Source of the DNA: Turbatrix aceti
Taxonomy: Eukaryota > Nematoda > Chromadorea > Rhabditida > Panagrolaimidae
Direction of reading: 5' to 3'
DNA length: 64,000 bases
NCBI GenBank assembly: GCA_963969345.1
Contig: OZ017766.1
Span: forward strand, 2,356,001 to 2,420,000
Below are positions 32,281 through 42,991 of this stretch, one piece after another (positions within the stretch are counted from its first letter, which is position 1; every line of letters begins with the position of its first letter). A program made the translations under genes and the position numbers. Under the pieces are notes generated by a model that saw only the letters and a list, made by a program, of their open reading frames with translations, had not been told where the DNA came from and ran no database searches.

Positions 32281-32520
32281 ATGGCTGCTACCCACCGAAA
32301 GGACAGCTTCCTGCTCTCGACCCTCGACGAGGCTGGAATCGCCGGTTTTCGAACGGTTACCGATGTGGCGCCTCGCAGCGCGCCCATGGACATTCCCTCG
32401 TGTGGCGCCAGCGCTTTCAACTTTTCCAACTGCAGCAGCTTCCCGAAGACGCCGATGTCGCCCCCGATCGATGACAACTCGCTGAGCTTCAAAAACGTCT
32501 TCTTCCCGGGTTCCTTGTAG
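32281..32520 (+). CDS. Small uncharacterised protein, 79 aa
   Basis: This is a single coding exon directly after a strong acceptor and 40 nt of leader. It starts MAATHRKDSFLLSTLDEAG and contains two Ser/Thr-Pro sites (FPKTPMSPP), no signal peptide and no membrane segment. It has the ordinary GC-rich third-position composition of genes in this window. The TATA-box promoter, probable 5'UTR intron and a downstream AATAAA support a real, highly regulated short gene, but I recognise no family. Confidence 0.6.
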   Translation: MAATHRKDSFLLSTLDEAGIAGFRTVTDVAPRSAPMDIPSCGASAFNFSNCSSFPKTPMSPPIDDNSLSFKNVFFPGSL

Positions 32521-33452
32521 CACGGCGGCGACTGGCTGCTGGCCGTCCTCCGTGCCTTGAGCATCACTCAGAACGTGTCTCCGAGAAAAACCAAAACCAT
32601 TACTCACATTCGTGTACATACGGTATCCATCTCCCTTCCCGACCTTGAATGCGTGTCCTGTGCAATTTTCATATTCTTGTCCATGCCTTGCCGCAACTCG
32701 CTTTTATCATCTTTTTTTGTTGCGAAGACGATCGGCCTTGCGTCATCGCCTTCAGTTGTTGTTGATTGTACATAATTTACTCGCTCTTTACACTTCGCCA
32801 TTTTCTAAGCGTACAAATAAAAAATATGCGAACTAACGTGACCGGTTTGCGTGCATGGGAAAGACAGAACCCGCGATGATGACGACCAAAAGTCAAGAAA
32901 AAGAAACCCGACGAAGCAGCCAAAAAAAGAGGTCATTCAGCCCGGCGGCGATGAAAACACGCTGCCCGGGGCGTTCGACTCTCTTTGTTGTTTTTTGGCC
33001 TCGAAGAAGCCAAACACCAGCACTGCACTATAAGTTGGTTTGTATCAAGTGAGAAACAGCACGTTGCATGTATGGTCCCTTCGCTACCAGCTTTAGGGGA
33101 CACAAACCACGGGACTGACAGCCGAGGTCTCTGTCCGGATGCGGACAGAATGATTGCTCTGTGGAGGCGTCGTTCCTCGCAGACACGACGCAGCACTGCC
33201 GGTTGGTCTGCTTGCACACAACCCGAGCACTGCTTTTTTACCCAGGATTACTTGTGCGATCCAGCACGTTTCCTATCAAGCAATGCACGCCTCTGCTGCA
33301 AGTTGCAGCGAAATTGAGCATTTAGCCGCGTGATGACGCCGGGCACCCGTCAACAGAACCCCCAGAGGACATTTACATGCGTTCAGCGTTCATTCGAGCG
33401 AGAGAAAAGACTAATTGCATTAGCGAGGTCACTGTCGACCGATAACGCTGTT
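32521..33452. other. Gene-free spacer with 3' end signals
   Basis: It contains the 3'UTR of the 79-aa gene. I see no further gene. Short open frames on both strands have no paired splice sites or recognisable motifs. Confidence 0.4.
32816..32821 (+). terminator. Polyadenylation signal AATAAA
   Basis: AATAAA lies ~300 nt past the 79-aa stop codon in an AT-rich stretch, and is a plausible cleavage/polyadenylation signal for that gene. Confidence 0.45.
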
Positions 33453-35085
33453 TTAGCCGTCGAAGATGACATCGTCGTCCTCCTCGAACAGCGTCTTGGC
33501 CTTCTTCGCCGGCGTGCCGGCAGGCTCGGGGTCGTCGTAGATGGAGCAGCACTGCAGCGGCGTCGCCAGCACCCGGGGCGAGGCAGAGGACATGGACTTG
33601 ACAGCTGCGAAAAACTCATCGTTATCGTCGTCAAAGGAGTCTGCAACAAAACCGGTAAAAGCACGTAGCCGACCGTAACCCGGCCGACCTTTCTTCCCGA
33701 AAGACGTCGATCGCTGCGGAACAACGGCAGGACCAGCTGGTCCCGTTGCGCCCGGTCCAGAGCGATCAGGCAGTGGCGTTCTCGCCAGGGATGTTGATGC
33801 AGCGTTCGTCGGGATCACAGGGTTCTCTGCGACGGACGACGGACCTGCAAGGCCCGCATAGTAGGGCTGAGCTGCATCAGCACCGGCTCTCGAAGCTTCC
33901 GCGTCCTCGACGAGCGACTTTTTCGACTTCCCACGTCCGGATTTCACAGGCTTGGCAGCAGCAGTATCGCTCGGGCCTGGCGACACCACGTGACTTCGGC
34001 CCAGTAACTTGCTTGTCTGAAAAAAGCACCTAGGTTTGCAAAAAACGTGCAGATCGGGACACGTACCAGACGCGCATTGGGATGGAACAGCAGATGGACG
34101 TCCTCGTCGGTGATGGTCTGTCGCTTGGCGTGGCTGCAAAGCCCCTCTGACTAATTAATCGATCAACCTCTGTGAAATGGAACACATTTTTTGCGATTTT
34201 TTTTGTGTTTTTTGATGTCATGAAAGATGCAGGAACGGGAAAAACAAGTTGACTCACATGCTATTTGCGAGAGTGATCGCTTTTACACCACAACACATTG
34301 CTTTTTTTCCGAGACTGAAGAAATTGTATTTTTTCACACACATGGATCTTAAGAAACAACAGATTTCTTTTTGACCAAAAATCTGTTGATTTGAAACCAG
34401 ATGGAATGGAATAAGATCATCAAAAAGCTCTTTTTTTTGTGTGTGCGACTGCGATAAAAAACAATTTGTGTCAGTCTGCCGGACTTTTACGATTATTGCT
34501 CTCGCGTGATAGGAGACGAGCGCTCTATTCTGATCAACAAAAAGTTATTTACGGTCCAGGCAACTGTTTCATTTAAAAGAAATAACTATAACTGAGCCTA
34601 TTCGTGCGAAAACGATACAAAAAAGTATCCATACTTGTACCTATGCTGCACGCACACTTTTCCCCGCCAAAAAAACAGGTGAAACTCACGCAGCGAAATC
34701 GCCGAGCTTGGATGCCCAGGAATGACAGAGGACGGCTTCGGCGATGCCGGCGATCCTCAGCACTGCCGCCGGGTCAAAGGTCAGGTTTTCGAAAGTCTCC
34801 TCGAAGACTTGGGACTGGACGTCGTCCACGATGGAAAAGCAGTGTCCGGCCAGTTCTTCAGGCAACTTCTGGAAATTGCGTGTTATGGAAAATGATGATA
34901 TCGCACAAAGCACAAACCAGAGTGGGGTCGAGGGCCGGCGGAGCAGCATTACGCCGCTCGCCGCTTGTCGCACCTTGCACAGTCCTCGCTGCCGGCGGAT
35001 TGTCGTCTTTCTTCCACACCGGAACAACCGGCTTCGAAGGTCCATTTTGGGACAACACTTCGATGTCAGAACTGTCGTCGTCCAT
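33453..35085 (-). CDS. CENP-S/MHF1-like histone-fold protein with long C-terminal extension
   Basis: CENP-S (MHF1) pairs with CENP-X in kinetochores and in the Fanconi pathway. Exons are 34918-35085, 34690-34868, 34067-34133, 33689-34016 and 33453-33640, giving 309 aa. After an acidic N-terminus the histone fold spans ~57-137: VDDVQSQVFEETFENLTFDP, RIAGIAEAVLCHSWASKLGD, then HAKRQTITDEDVHLLFHPNA, which matches the family's HAKRTTINTEDVKLLAR. Family members are ~140 aa, so about 170 residues here are extra: a Lys-rich, Ala/Pro-rich disordered tail ending in DDDNDEFF and EEDDDVIFDG acidic motifs. Intron 3 is long (556 nt); the last intron (48 nt) is in frame. The ATG is 136 bp from the divergent carbonyl reductase ATG. 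Confidence 0.75.
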
Positions 35086-35220
35086 TTTCGAAAACAACTT
35101 CGGCGCGTTTGTTTTTTCAGCGTATTTGTCGTCGTGGGAACATCCCATCGCGCTTTTTGGTTACCGAACTGAAATTGTTTGTTGCAGATTTTTTGTGTCG
35201 CCGCACCTTGTTGAACAATT

Positions 35221-36088
35221 ATGAGTCGTGTTTTTGTCGTTACTGGCTCGAACAAGGGCATCGGGAAGGCCATTGTCGAGGCACTCGCTCAGAAAGTCCA
35301 CGATGCGGTCATCTATCTCACCGGTGCGTTTTTTGTCACCTTTTTCTGAGGTAAACGAGTAATTTCTTGCAGCGCGCAACCCCGAGCTCGGCCAAGCCGC
35401 TCTCAACGACGTGCGCTCGAAGCTGGGAGCCGCAGCGCCCGGCAAGGTGCTCTTCCACCAGCTGAACATCACTGACGACGAGTCTGCAGCGAAGGCGGCT
35501 GCTGACCTAAAAGCCGCCCACGGCGGCATCGACGTCCTCGTCAACAACGCCGGCTTCGCCTTCCACAACGACGCCACCGAGCCGCCCGAGGTCCAGGCGG
35601 AGGTCACGATTGGCGTCAACTACTACGGCACCAAGCTCGTCTCCGAACACTTTCTGCCGCTGATCCGCGATGGCGGACGCGTCGTCAACGTGTGCAGCAT
35701 GATGGGCGTCATGACCGGCGCTTACTCTCCGGAGAACATTGCCCGGCTCCGGGACGCCCAAACCCTGGCCGGCGTCGATGCCTTCGTCGAGGACTACAAG
35801 CGGAACTGCAATCCGGACACCCGTCGCCAAGCGGGTTTTCCCGAGTCGGCGTACCGCGTCTCGAAGGCCGCGGAGATCGCGCTCACCGTGCTGCTTTCTC
35901 GTGAGGTTGCGGCTCGCAACATCAAGGTCTACGCCTGCTGTCCCGGCTATGTGGCGACCGATATGACCCGGCACGGAGGCCACCTCACCGTCGAGCAGGG
36001 GGCCGATACCCCCGTCTTCCTCGCCACCGAGGCCGACTTCCCCACCGGCGTTTTCGTCAGGGAACGCCAGGTGGCTGCTTGGTACTGA
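35221..36088 (+). CDS. Carbonyl reductase, short-chain dehydrogenase (CBR1-like)
   Basis: CBR1-type enzymes reduce quinones, aldehydes and other carbonyls with NADPH in the cytosol. Exons are 35221-35323 and 35373-36088, giving 272 aa (human CBR1 277). The Rossmann motif TGSNKGIGKAIVEAL is at residues ~9-23; DVLVNNAGFAF is the structural NNAG; VVNVCSMMG holds the catalytic Ser; and the active site YRVSKAA supplies Tyr and Lys. ARNPELGQAA and the C-terminal GADTPVFLA are CBR1-like. It is intact. It is divergent from the CENP-S-like gene, with 135 bp between start codons. Confidence 0.9.
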
Positions 36089-36386
36089 ATCCTGTGATCA
36101 CTGTTTTCACTTTTAAACACTGTTTTTAAACATAAAGCACCGTTCATCCAAAGTTGTGGTTACGGGCGTTTTTTTATCGTAATTGCATTATGGTTTGCAG
36201 TTGCCTTTTCTGCTTTCGCCTTTCCTGGGAAGTCGAGGCCGGGGCAGCAATAGATTGCGGTAGTAATGTTCTAGGGCATACGCGCAACTGCGTCAATGAG
36301 GTTAGAAAGCTCGTAAGTATCCCACCGTATTGTGTTTTGCTGAGAAACACTCATTGTCAATACCTGTTTTACGGCGTGGTTGGTAG

Positions 36387-37879
36387 ATGAGTGGCAACAC
36401 GTCGTGGGACACTATTGTATTTCCGCCGAAGGAGTATTTTCCGGATGCCGTCTACAACATCGCTGGCGCGGCGCCAGGCGTGCTGCCCAACATCTTTGTG
36501 CTCATCGTGGGCATTAAAGGACGCATTCCCGGGCGCTTCAGAGTAAGTGTTCTTTTTTTTGTAGCAACTGAGTTTTTTAACTTCTGAGACATGTCGTTGG
36601 CATGCTCTGATTGCCCTACACGGCGTACAAAGTCCATTACTCGCTAATGCGTTTGTTGGCGTCCATGCCGACTTGCTGGGTTTTCTGTCGGTATTAGACC
36701 TGGTCCTAGGAGTATTCTACGCCAATGTCCAAGACCCCAAGCTCAGAACTCTGTTTCAGTACTCGATCGTCGGAATGGCCTGGTGCCAGCTGTACGCGGC
36801 GGTCATGCAGACCATTCTCTATATTCTGTACTTTGTCTACTCGCACAACGAAGTGCCAATGACGGTTCTAGAGTGCAGCATCCCCCGCAGAGTTTTGCAG
36901 GTCACGATATATCCCGCCATGCTCAGCACCCTAGTGAGTCTCCAGTTTTCTTCGACTATCCTGCACTGCGTAAAGCGCTGTTTCAGGTGGTCTCGGTGGA
37001 CAGGTACTTCACCATAGTCAGAAACTTCCAGATGACGCCCCTCGCCGTTGCTGGCTGCTACTCGCTTCCCTTCCTCTACGGCGTAAGGATCTTTGTCTGG
37101 TTTTGCTTTATTTATTATTTTTTGCAGCACGGCGTCTACAACACGCTGACTTTTGCGTTCAACACCTTCGGCACCAGCGACATCTGCGGCTACGCGTACA
37201 AGATGCCTTCTTACCTGAGCGTGTACTTCGAGCCGGTCATCCCCTGCTCGATGTTCGTGTCCTTTATCATCAACGCGCGCATCGTGCTCTTCCTGGTGAG
37301 CTACAAGGCGAGGGGCACGAAGGCCGGCAAGACGTACACCGAGCGGGAGCTGCGCGACCTCAAGCACGCCATGATGGGGCTCTGTCTGCAGGTGGCCATC
37401 CCCTTCTGCTTCAACATGCCCCAGATCATCAACCTGGCCATGTACAACATCAGTGAGTCACAAGCAAACATCGGGGGCGTGCGACGTTAACCGAGTTCGT
37501 AAACAAATTGTTGCACGCCGGGCGCGTAACTTTATTAGCAGAAAACCCGATTAAGGTTTGGTTGCCTGTTTTGGTAACCGCGCTCAAACAAAACTAACGC
37601 CTATCGAATGTATGTACCCTGGTTTCAGACACTGCGCTGAGGCTGCCGAAGCAGACGTGGATGATCATCAATTTCCTCAACTACTTCACGCTCTTTCTGA
37701 ATCCGATGACGACCATCTGCTTCGTCAAAAGCTTCCGCAGGGAGTCCCTGCGCATGGTGGGCCGAGGCAAATTCAGCGAGACGTCGTCGACGAATCGCAA
37801 CGGGCAGATGATGTCGTCTGTGGTCAGGAACACGCGATCCGTGGTAACGGCCCCCGCCTCCATGCCTCCCGTGAGGTAA
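36387..37879 (+). CDS. Rhodopsin-like seven-transmembrane receptor (orphan GPCR)
   Basis: Exons are 36387-36542, 36589-36933, 36987-37082, 37128-37452 and 37629-37879, giving 390 aa. Hydrophobic segments are spaced as seven helices. TM3 ends in VVSVDRYFTIVR, with an intact DRY, and TM7 carries NPMTTIC in place of NPxxY. No ligand class is evident. The second-exon acceptor is TTCTGAG rather than TTTCAG; I chose it because it gives a 46-nt intron and keeps phase. The N-terminus has one Asn-glycosylation site (NTSW). It could be a chemosensory or neuropeptide receptor; I cannot say which. Confidence 0.75.
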
Positions 37880-38038
37880 TCTGCGGACCAGGCGCGTTGC
37901 TTTTATTATGCGCGTCACGATTCGATCCACGTGGGCAATGACTGTATAGTAGTAACTCAAAGTACACAAACAAGTACCGGTTGTTGCGTTTAAGCTGTGA
38001 AATAGCAGAGCTGTGTACAAACAAACATAAAAAAGGCA

Positions 38039-38762
38039 TCAGGCGAATTCGGTCGGCGGGTTGTAGATGGTCTTCTCCTTGTAGTAGATCTCCTCGTGTT
38101 CCTTGTCGCAGATCAGCAGCAACGTCGCGCCGAACGTGAACAGTGTCGCGCCCCACGCCACGCCGTACGACCAGTCGAACTCCCACGTCCTCACGCCGTA
38201 GTCGTTCATCCTGACGAAGAAGAACGCCGGGAAGATTATCAGCGCCACCAGCTCGACCAGCACTGAAAAATAAACACTTGACGTCGTAAACAAAGCCCTC
38301 AATGCAGCTTTTGTACGGCTTCAGACTGCCAAATCCCCCCTGTTGCCTCAAAGACGTCAACCAACCTGTGAAAAAGCAAATGTACGTGGCAAACTTGTAG
38401 AAAATGTGCTTGCGATGGAGGTCGTTGCTCTTGAGCCCCAGGACGTTGCCGATGAAAGCGAGCAGGGTCGCGAAGAGAGCGATGAAGAGCAGCACGGCAA
38501 CGGCGGTGATGTAGGAAGCGTCCCGCGTGATTCGCTGGCACGCGCCCTTGTACGGCGCGCCGGGGATGGGGCTGTGGGAGTTGGCGCTGTCGTCGGAGCA
38601 CTCCATGAAGAGCCCGGTGTAGAAGCCGGCGGTCTTGAGCCAAGAGCGGGTGGCGAGCGCGATGACGAGAGTGATGAGAGCGATGAAAAGGCAGACGAGC
38701 GAGATGATCTTGAGCGGTCTCGCGACCGTCACGGTTTCGATCGTGGTCGTCTGGGCTGCCAT
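38039..38762 (-). CDS. TMEM47: TMEM47 / VAB-9-like four-transmembrane junction protein
   Basis: TMEM47 (BCMP1, worm VAB-9) is a claudin-superfamily tetraspan protein at adherens junctions. Exons are 38366-38762 and 38039-38262, giving 206 aa. Four hydrophobic segments are visible (ISLVCLFIALITLVIALA, ITAVAVLLFIALFATLLAFI, VLVELVALIIFPAFFFV and VAWGATLFTFGATLLLIC). The last segment with its preceding loop, EFDWSYGVAWGATLF, matches the TMEM47 signature FNWGYGLAWGATIF, and the tail EEIYYKE resembles its C-terminus. The 103-nt intron 38263-38365 is longer than usual. Confidence 0.82.
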
Positions 38763-41011
38763 GACGGCTACTGAAAAGCAGTGCACCTTGGAGGCGAATG
38801 CGAGCATCTCGAGCAGTCTCGCCACGGGCAGGGTGCGTATAGAAACCCTCGGGGACGCTCCTGGGAAGCCTTCGGGGAAGCGGGGTGAGTCACATGGCCG
38901 CACGGTAGCAACAGCAGTGGACCGCGGTCAGAACTGTATTGCACGCCGCCGCACAAAGCAGTGCAAACGCGATAAATCATGTTGCAGCGAGTTATTAGTT
39001 GTTAGCGAGCGAAAACGCATGGAACGCAACAAATCAAACAGGCGCCCGTGACGCTGGATGCGCGTGAGTCAGCCAAATCACTCGACAATAACACACGCAG
39101 CGCCACCGAAAACGCGGTCACTCAGGCAATCAATTTGCATATTGCGCAGTTGGCGAGCGGCATCACACTGGGTGCTGCGCGTCGCCTGAAGAAGAGGGGC
39201 TGGCAGGTACGCGCACGCAAGAAAACCGGAGGAATTACGCGTCCTTGAGAGGAGCGGCGTGCGTTTATCCCCGGGTCAGGGCGACGCATTAGACGCGCTG
39301 TCATGCGTTGCGCAAGACAGGCCGCATGAGGCCAGCCAGGTGACGGATCAATCAGCCGACCGCGCAAAAAAAGCAGCGCATCGATCGATCGAGCCTCGCG
39401 AGTCACGAAGAGCGCAAACAGACGACGCCGGAGTGGTGTAAGTCGAAAGCGATGCTCTGCGGCTGCGTCTTGCCCGGGGGTAAACAGACCTCTCTTAGCC
39501 AGCGCGGTCGTCTTCGTCCAGCGCCTGGTATGCTAGAACGATACGACCAATGCAGCGAGGCCCGGGAACGGGCTGGGAAGGGACTTGCAGGCCCGGAGGA
39601 AGTCGCAGGGTCCCTACCGGCTGAGAAGCAATCGCATCCGGCGACGAACAACCCCCCTCGAACCTTTTTTGCGAGGATTGTGCGCGAAAAAAACAAACCG
39701 GCTCGCTACAGCGGATTAAGCGATCACGATCCGATGCCTTTTGAGTCGTGGTGTGCGCCAAAGTCGCGTGCTGAAAGAAAAGACTAATGATTCGCCAATG
39801 AAATGGACGCAAAGAGCTCGATTCAACCGGCCGGGTCGTAAAAGCGATGGATTGTAAACGGCACGCACTCAGTCAGCAGCCCAGGCAGAAAAAATAGTAC
39901 AACGCACTGGCCCGCAAAGTCACCTGAACGCCGCGCTGCGTGTCAAGTGCGATCCATTAAACACTCGCGATCGCAGGCAGAATTGCAGCGAACAAAACGG
40001 TGCAGCCGAGTTTGAACAATAGCTTGGCTGGCGCGAAGGAAGCGTTTGCGCGCACCGAGAACGACGGTGGTCATCGCCTGTCCGGCCGGGGCCCAAGGTG
40101 TTCGCTTCGGTGGAGGCGAATTCGCTCGCATTAGCGGCCAGCACGACGCCGTCTTAGTCAGCGCAGCAAGCAGTGCCTAAATGGCGCCAAAACAACCACA
40201 ACGTGGAGAAATGAGCGAGCCAGGACCCGACGCGTCCTCGGAAGAGATTGGTCAGTCAGAAACACTCTAAAAGGGGGGAAGGGCAACTTGAGATGCGGGT
40301 TCACGCGAGAAAGCACCCAAACAAAAACACTCGTCACAGCCGTGCGCTCTTTTGCCCCTTCGCGAAACTTTGCCGGCAATTGTGCTCCACTCTGCGCCTC
40401 GGGCAAGAAAAGTTATGAAAAACGGCGCTGAGGACCGCGAAATTGTTTAGCGGCAAATTGGCATGCAAAAAGTTTGCACAGCCGCCTGACGCGTCTGGGC
40501 ATGGCGTGGCGAAACCGCAGGCGTCATGACTCACTCCAAATTCCCCGGCGTATCCTCGCCCGCGTCGATGACTTATCAGACAGCAGAGCGCTGCTTGGCG
40601 GCCCAAACAAGCAGGCTTCCTCGTCGTTGCACTTGTACATACATGCACAGCAGTTTTTGCTCCTCGGAAGAATTCCCAAACTTTGCTGAGTAAGCCCTGG
40701 AGCATGGAGGGGAGGTGGGTGTCCGGGCCACCATGAAAGCACGGGCAGACGAGATTAACCCCATTAATCCCGGGCATAAAGCAAGGAATTTGAGCCAAAG
40801 TGCACCGATTAAGCGTAAAAATAAAAAAAAGAGTCAACTGAGGGGGAGAGCGTGATACAGAGCCGCCGGTGTTTACGGCCGGATTACGACTCCCGATGGC
40901 AGCTGTTTGCTGCTGCCAGCCTCTGCGGCCTTTGACATGCGGCTGATCGCGTTGGCTGTCAGATCATTTGCCGCGAACCCGGAGACGCGTTGTTTTTTGT
41001 CTGTCTGCAAC
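38763..41011. other. Longest gene-free stretch of the window (2.25 kb)
   Basis: It has mixed composition, rich in CGC/GCA words, with many short open frames on both strands, none with credible splice pairing or protein character. There is no tRNA B-box, long repeat or terminal inverted repeat that I can see. It may be distal regulatory DNA for TMEM47 or the dynein light chain gene. Confidence 0.4.
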
Positions 41012-41486
41012 ATGTTCAGCCAGCGCAACAAGTTCAGCATCCGAAGGTGGTTTTTCCGAATTCGCCCGACGCGCGAACCCTGATTTTTCAGAAATGCGAC
41101 AAAGCGATGGCACCAGGCGGTAGCCGGCCCAAATCAGGCAAAAACGCAGCGACCGCCGCTCGAGAAGAACAAAGTCGTCGAGGAGCCGCTCTCCGTCGTC
41201 ATCAAACGCAGCAACATGTCGCTGGACGAGCAGAAGCAGCTCGTCGAAATAACCAACATCGCCCTCGACACGCAGGGCATCGAAAACCAGATTGCCACCA
41301 CTATCAAGAAGCAGCTCGATGAAATCACAGGTAACGATCATTTTGCGCGCGTATTCTAAGCTACGTTGTTTAGGGAAAACCTGGCACGTCATCGTAGGTA
41401 GGAACTTTGGCAGCCACGTTTCCTACGAGAAGTTCATCGAGTTCACGGCCTCAAAAATCACGATCCTCGTTTTTCAATGTGGTTAG
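41012..41486 (+). CDS. Dynein light chain, LC8 type, with N-terminal extension
   Basis: LC8 chains are dimeric hub subunits of dynein motors. Exons are 41012-41046, 41092-41330 and 41374-41486, giving 128 aa. The core aligns with LC8 along its length: [31 protein letters not shown], then [17 protein letters not shown] and ILVFQCG. Canonical LC8 is 89 aa. Here ~38 extra, basic residues precede it, encoded by the first exon and start of the second; they join in phase, so I include them, but an internal start at the Met before SLDEQ is possible. Relative to LC8 the beta-strand region is a little divergent, so a LC8-like paralogue is also possible. Confidence 0.82.
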
Positions 41487-41987
41487 CTGAAGTGCACAGA
41501 ACGCATGAACGAACTTGCACGGACCCGTATGCCCGAGAAAGCAAACGCTCGAGGCGACGAACACGCGCGCAGCCTCCGTACCTGGCCGCGAAACATTCAG
41601 GTGACAAACGAAGCTTCTTCGGTTTCTTTTTTACCCACCGGAAAACGATTTCCTGATTGGAAAAATAAAACCAATGATACATGGTGATCGACTTTTACAT
41701 TCTTCAGGGCACATGGTGTTAGGCTAAACATGGCTCGGTGGGAGAGGGCGACGCACAGTGCCAGACGCCAGCGATCGAAAAAAGACTAACTGCTACCATA
41801 AACTGTACAGAAACCGCACTGAGGTGACGGATTTTAATAAATCCCGCGCCTTGAAAAGAAAACACATGATAAAACTGGTAAAAAGGAAGGCCCACCGAAG
41901 ACGGCAAGAAAACAATGCCATACACCAGAGGACATGCAATCAAAAACGTGATCAAGTGATCAGAACAACAGAGAGGTCGCCAGATTC
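41487..41987. other. Spacer between two convergent genes
   Basis: I see nothing coding. It holds the 3' ends of the dynein light chain and UBC9 genes; AATAAA occurs at about 41665. Confidence 0.4.
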
Positions 41988-42582
41988 TCACAAGCCCATT
42001 TGCTTCTGAACGGTTTCGGCGTTCATAAGAGTAGCTTGTCGTTTCACGCGCTTCTCGTAATCGGCTCTGAAAATAACAAATACTGCGGCGTCAAAAATAA
42101 CGAAAACTCACTTGTTCTGGATGAAGATCTGGTAGGCCTCGGCCTGAGCGGGATCGTCGGGGTTAGGGCGGTTGAGCAGCTCCTGAATGCCCAAAAGCAG
42201 CTGCTTGATGGTCAGCGACGGCTTCCAGTCCTTGCTTTCGTCGAGGAGACTCAGACAGACAGTTCCCGAGGGGTACACGTTGGGGTGGAAGAGAGGAGGA
42301 TCAAACCGGCACTTCGGAGGCGTCGATGGGTAGTCATCCTTGAACATCATCTTGAGCTGAAACAAGTCAATGAGCGAGACGCCCAAACTGAATATAAAAA
42401 CTTACTCTGTAGAGTCCACCTTCCCAAAGAGTATCCTTCGCTCCGGGAACGGCGCAGTCCCAGAGAAACAGATTGAGAGTTCCATCGGGGTTCTTGGCGG
42501 GCTTCGCGATGAATCCGAAGGGGTGATCCCTCCGCCACGCTTTGCGCTCCTGCGACAAACGACCTGCAGCAATGCCGGACAT
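41988..42582 (-). CDS. UBE2I: SUMO-conjugating enzyme UBC9
   Basis: UBC9 is the single E2 for SUMO. Exons are 42406-42582, 42112-42356 and 41988-42066, giving 166 aa (human 158, with a slightly longer C-terminus here). [20 protein letters not shown] is the SUMO/E1-binding N-terminus. [29 protein letters not shown] and [15 protein letters not shown] place the catalytic cysteine at residue 93, exactly as in human UBC9. The C-terminal helix [17 protein letters not shown] is conserved. It is intact and highly conserved. Confidence 0.97.
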
Positions 42583-42991
42583 GGCGCGGTTATGTGTACT
42601 GAAAATGGTTACAAAATGAGAAAAGGCATACTTACACGTTGATTAACACGACGCAGAGAGGTGCAACACGCATGGAAGCCAAATGGCAACGCCAAAATTT
42701 AAACAAAGACGAAGAAAAGCAAAATTAGGGTAAATGTTTCGTAACAAACAGTGATAAACCGAAAAACACGGAAAGCGCGACCTTATTTATTTTCCAGCGA
42801 GAACCATAATGAAAAGTTTTGGCATTGTGTTCTCGAGAAATATCGAGCTGCGCGCGATTTGCAAGAAAACGTGCTTTTTTTGTTTTTATGGTTTCTACAG
42901 CGCTTCTTCTCGCATCCCGATTTCTCAGCACGATTTGTGCTTGTATTGCCGATACGACATAGTTAGTTCAGTTGGCGTATTTCCACCTGAG
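42583..42991. other. Divergent promoter region between UBC9 and the KDM7-like gene
   Basis: 409 bp, AT-rich. The KDM7 reading frame stays open back to ~42809, and a TTCTACAG acceptor-like site at about 42893-42900 could belong to a 5'UTR intron. Confidence 0.35.

Noticed and set aside
36543..36564. A 22-nt intron in the GPCR ending at TTGTAG
   Set aside because: In phase but too short to be spliced; the 46-nt version ending TTCTGAG is in phase too and of normal size.
39048..40837. Many 60-170 codon frames on both strands in the gap
   Set aside because: Overlapping in several frames, no codon bias, no paired splice signals and no recognisable protein.
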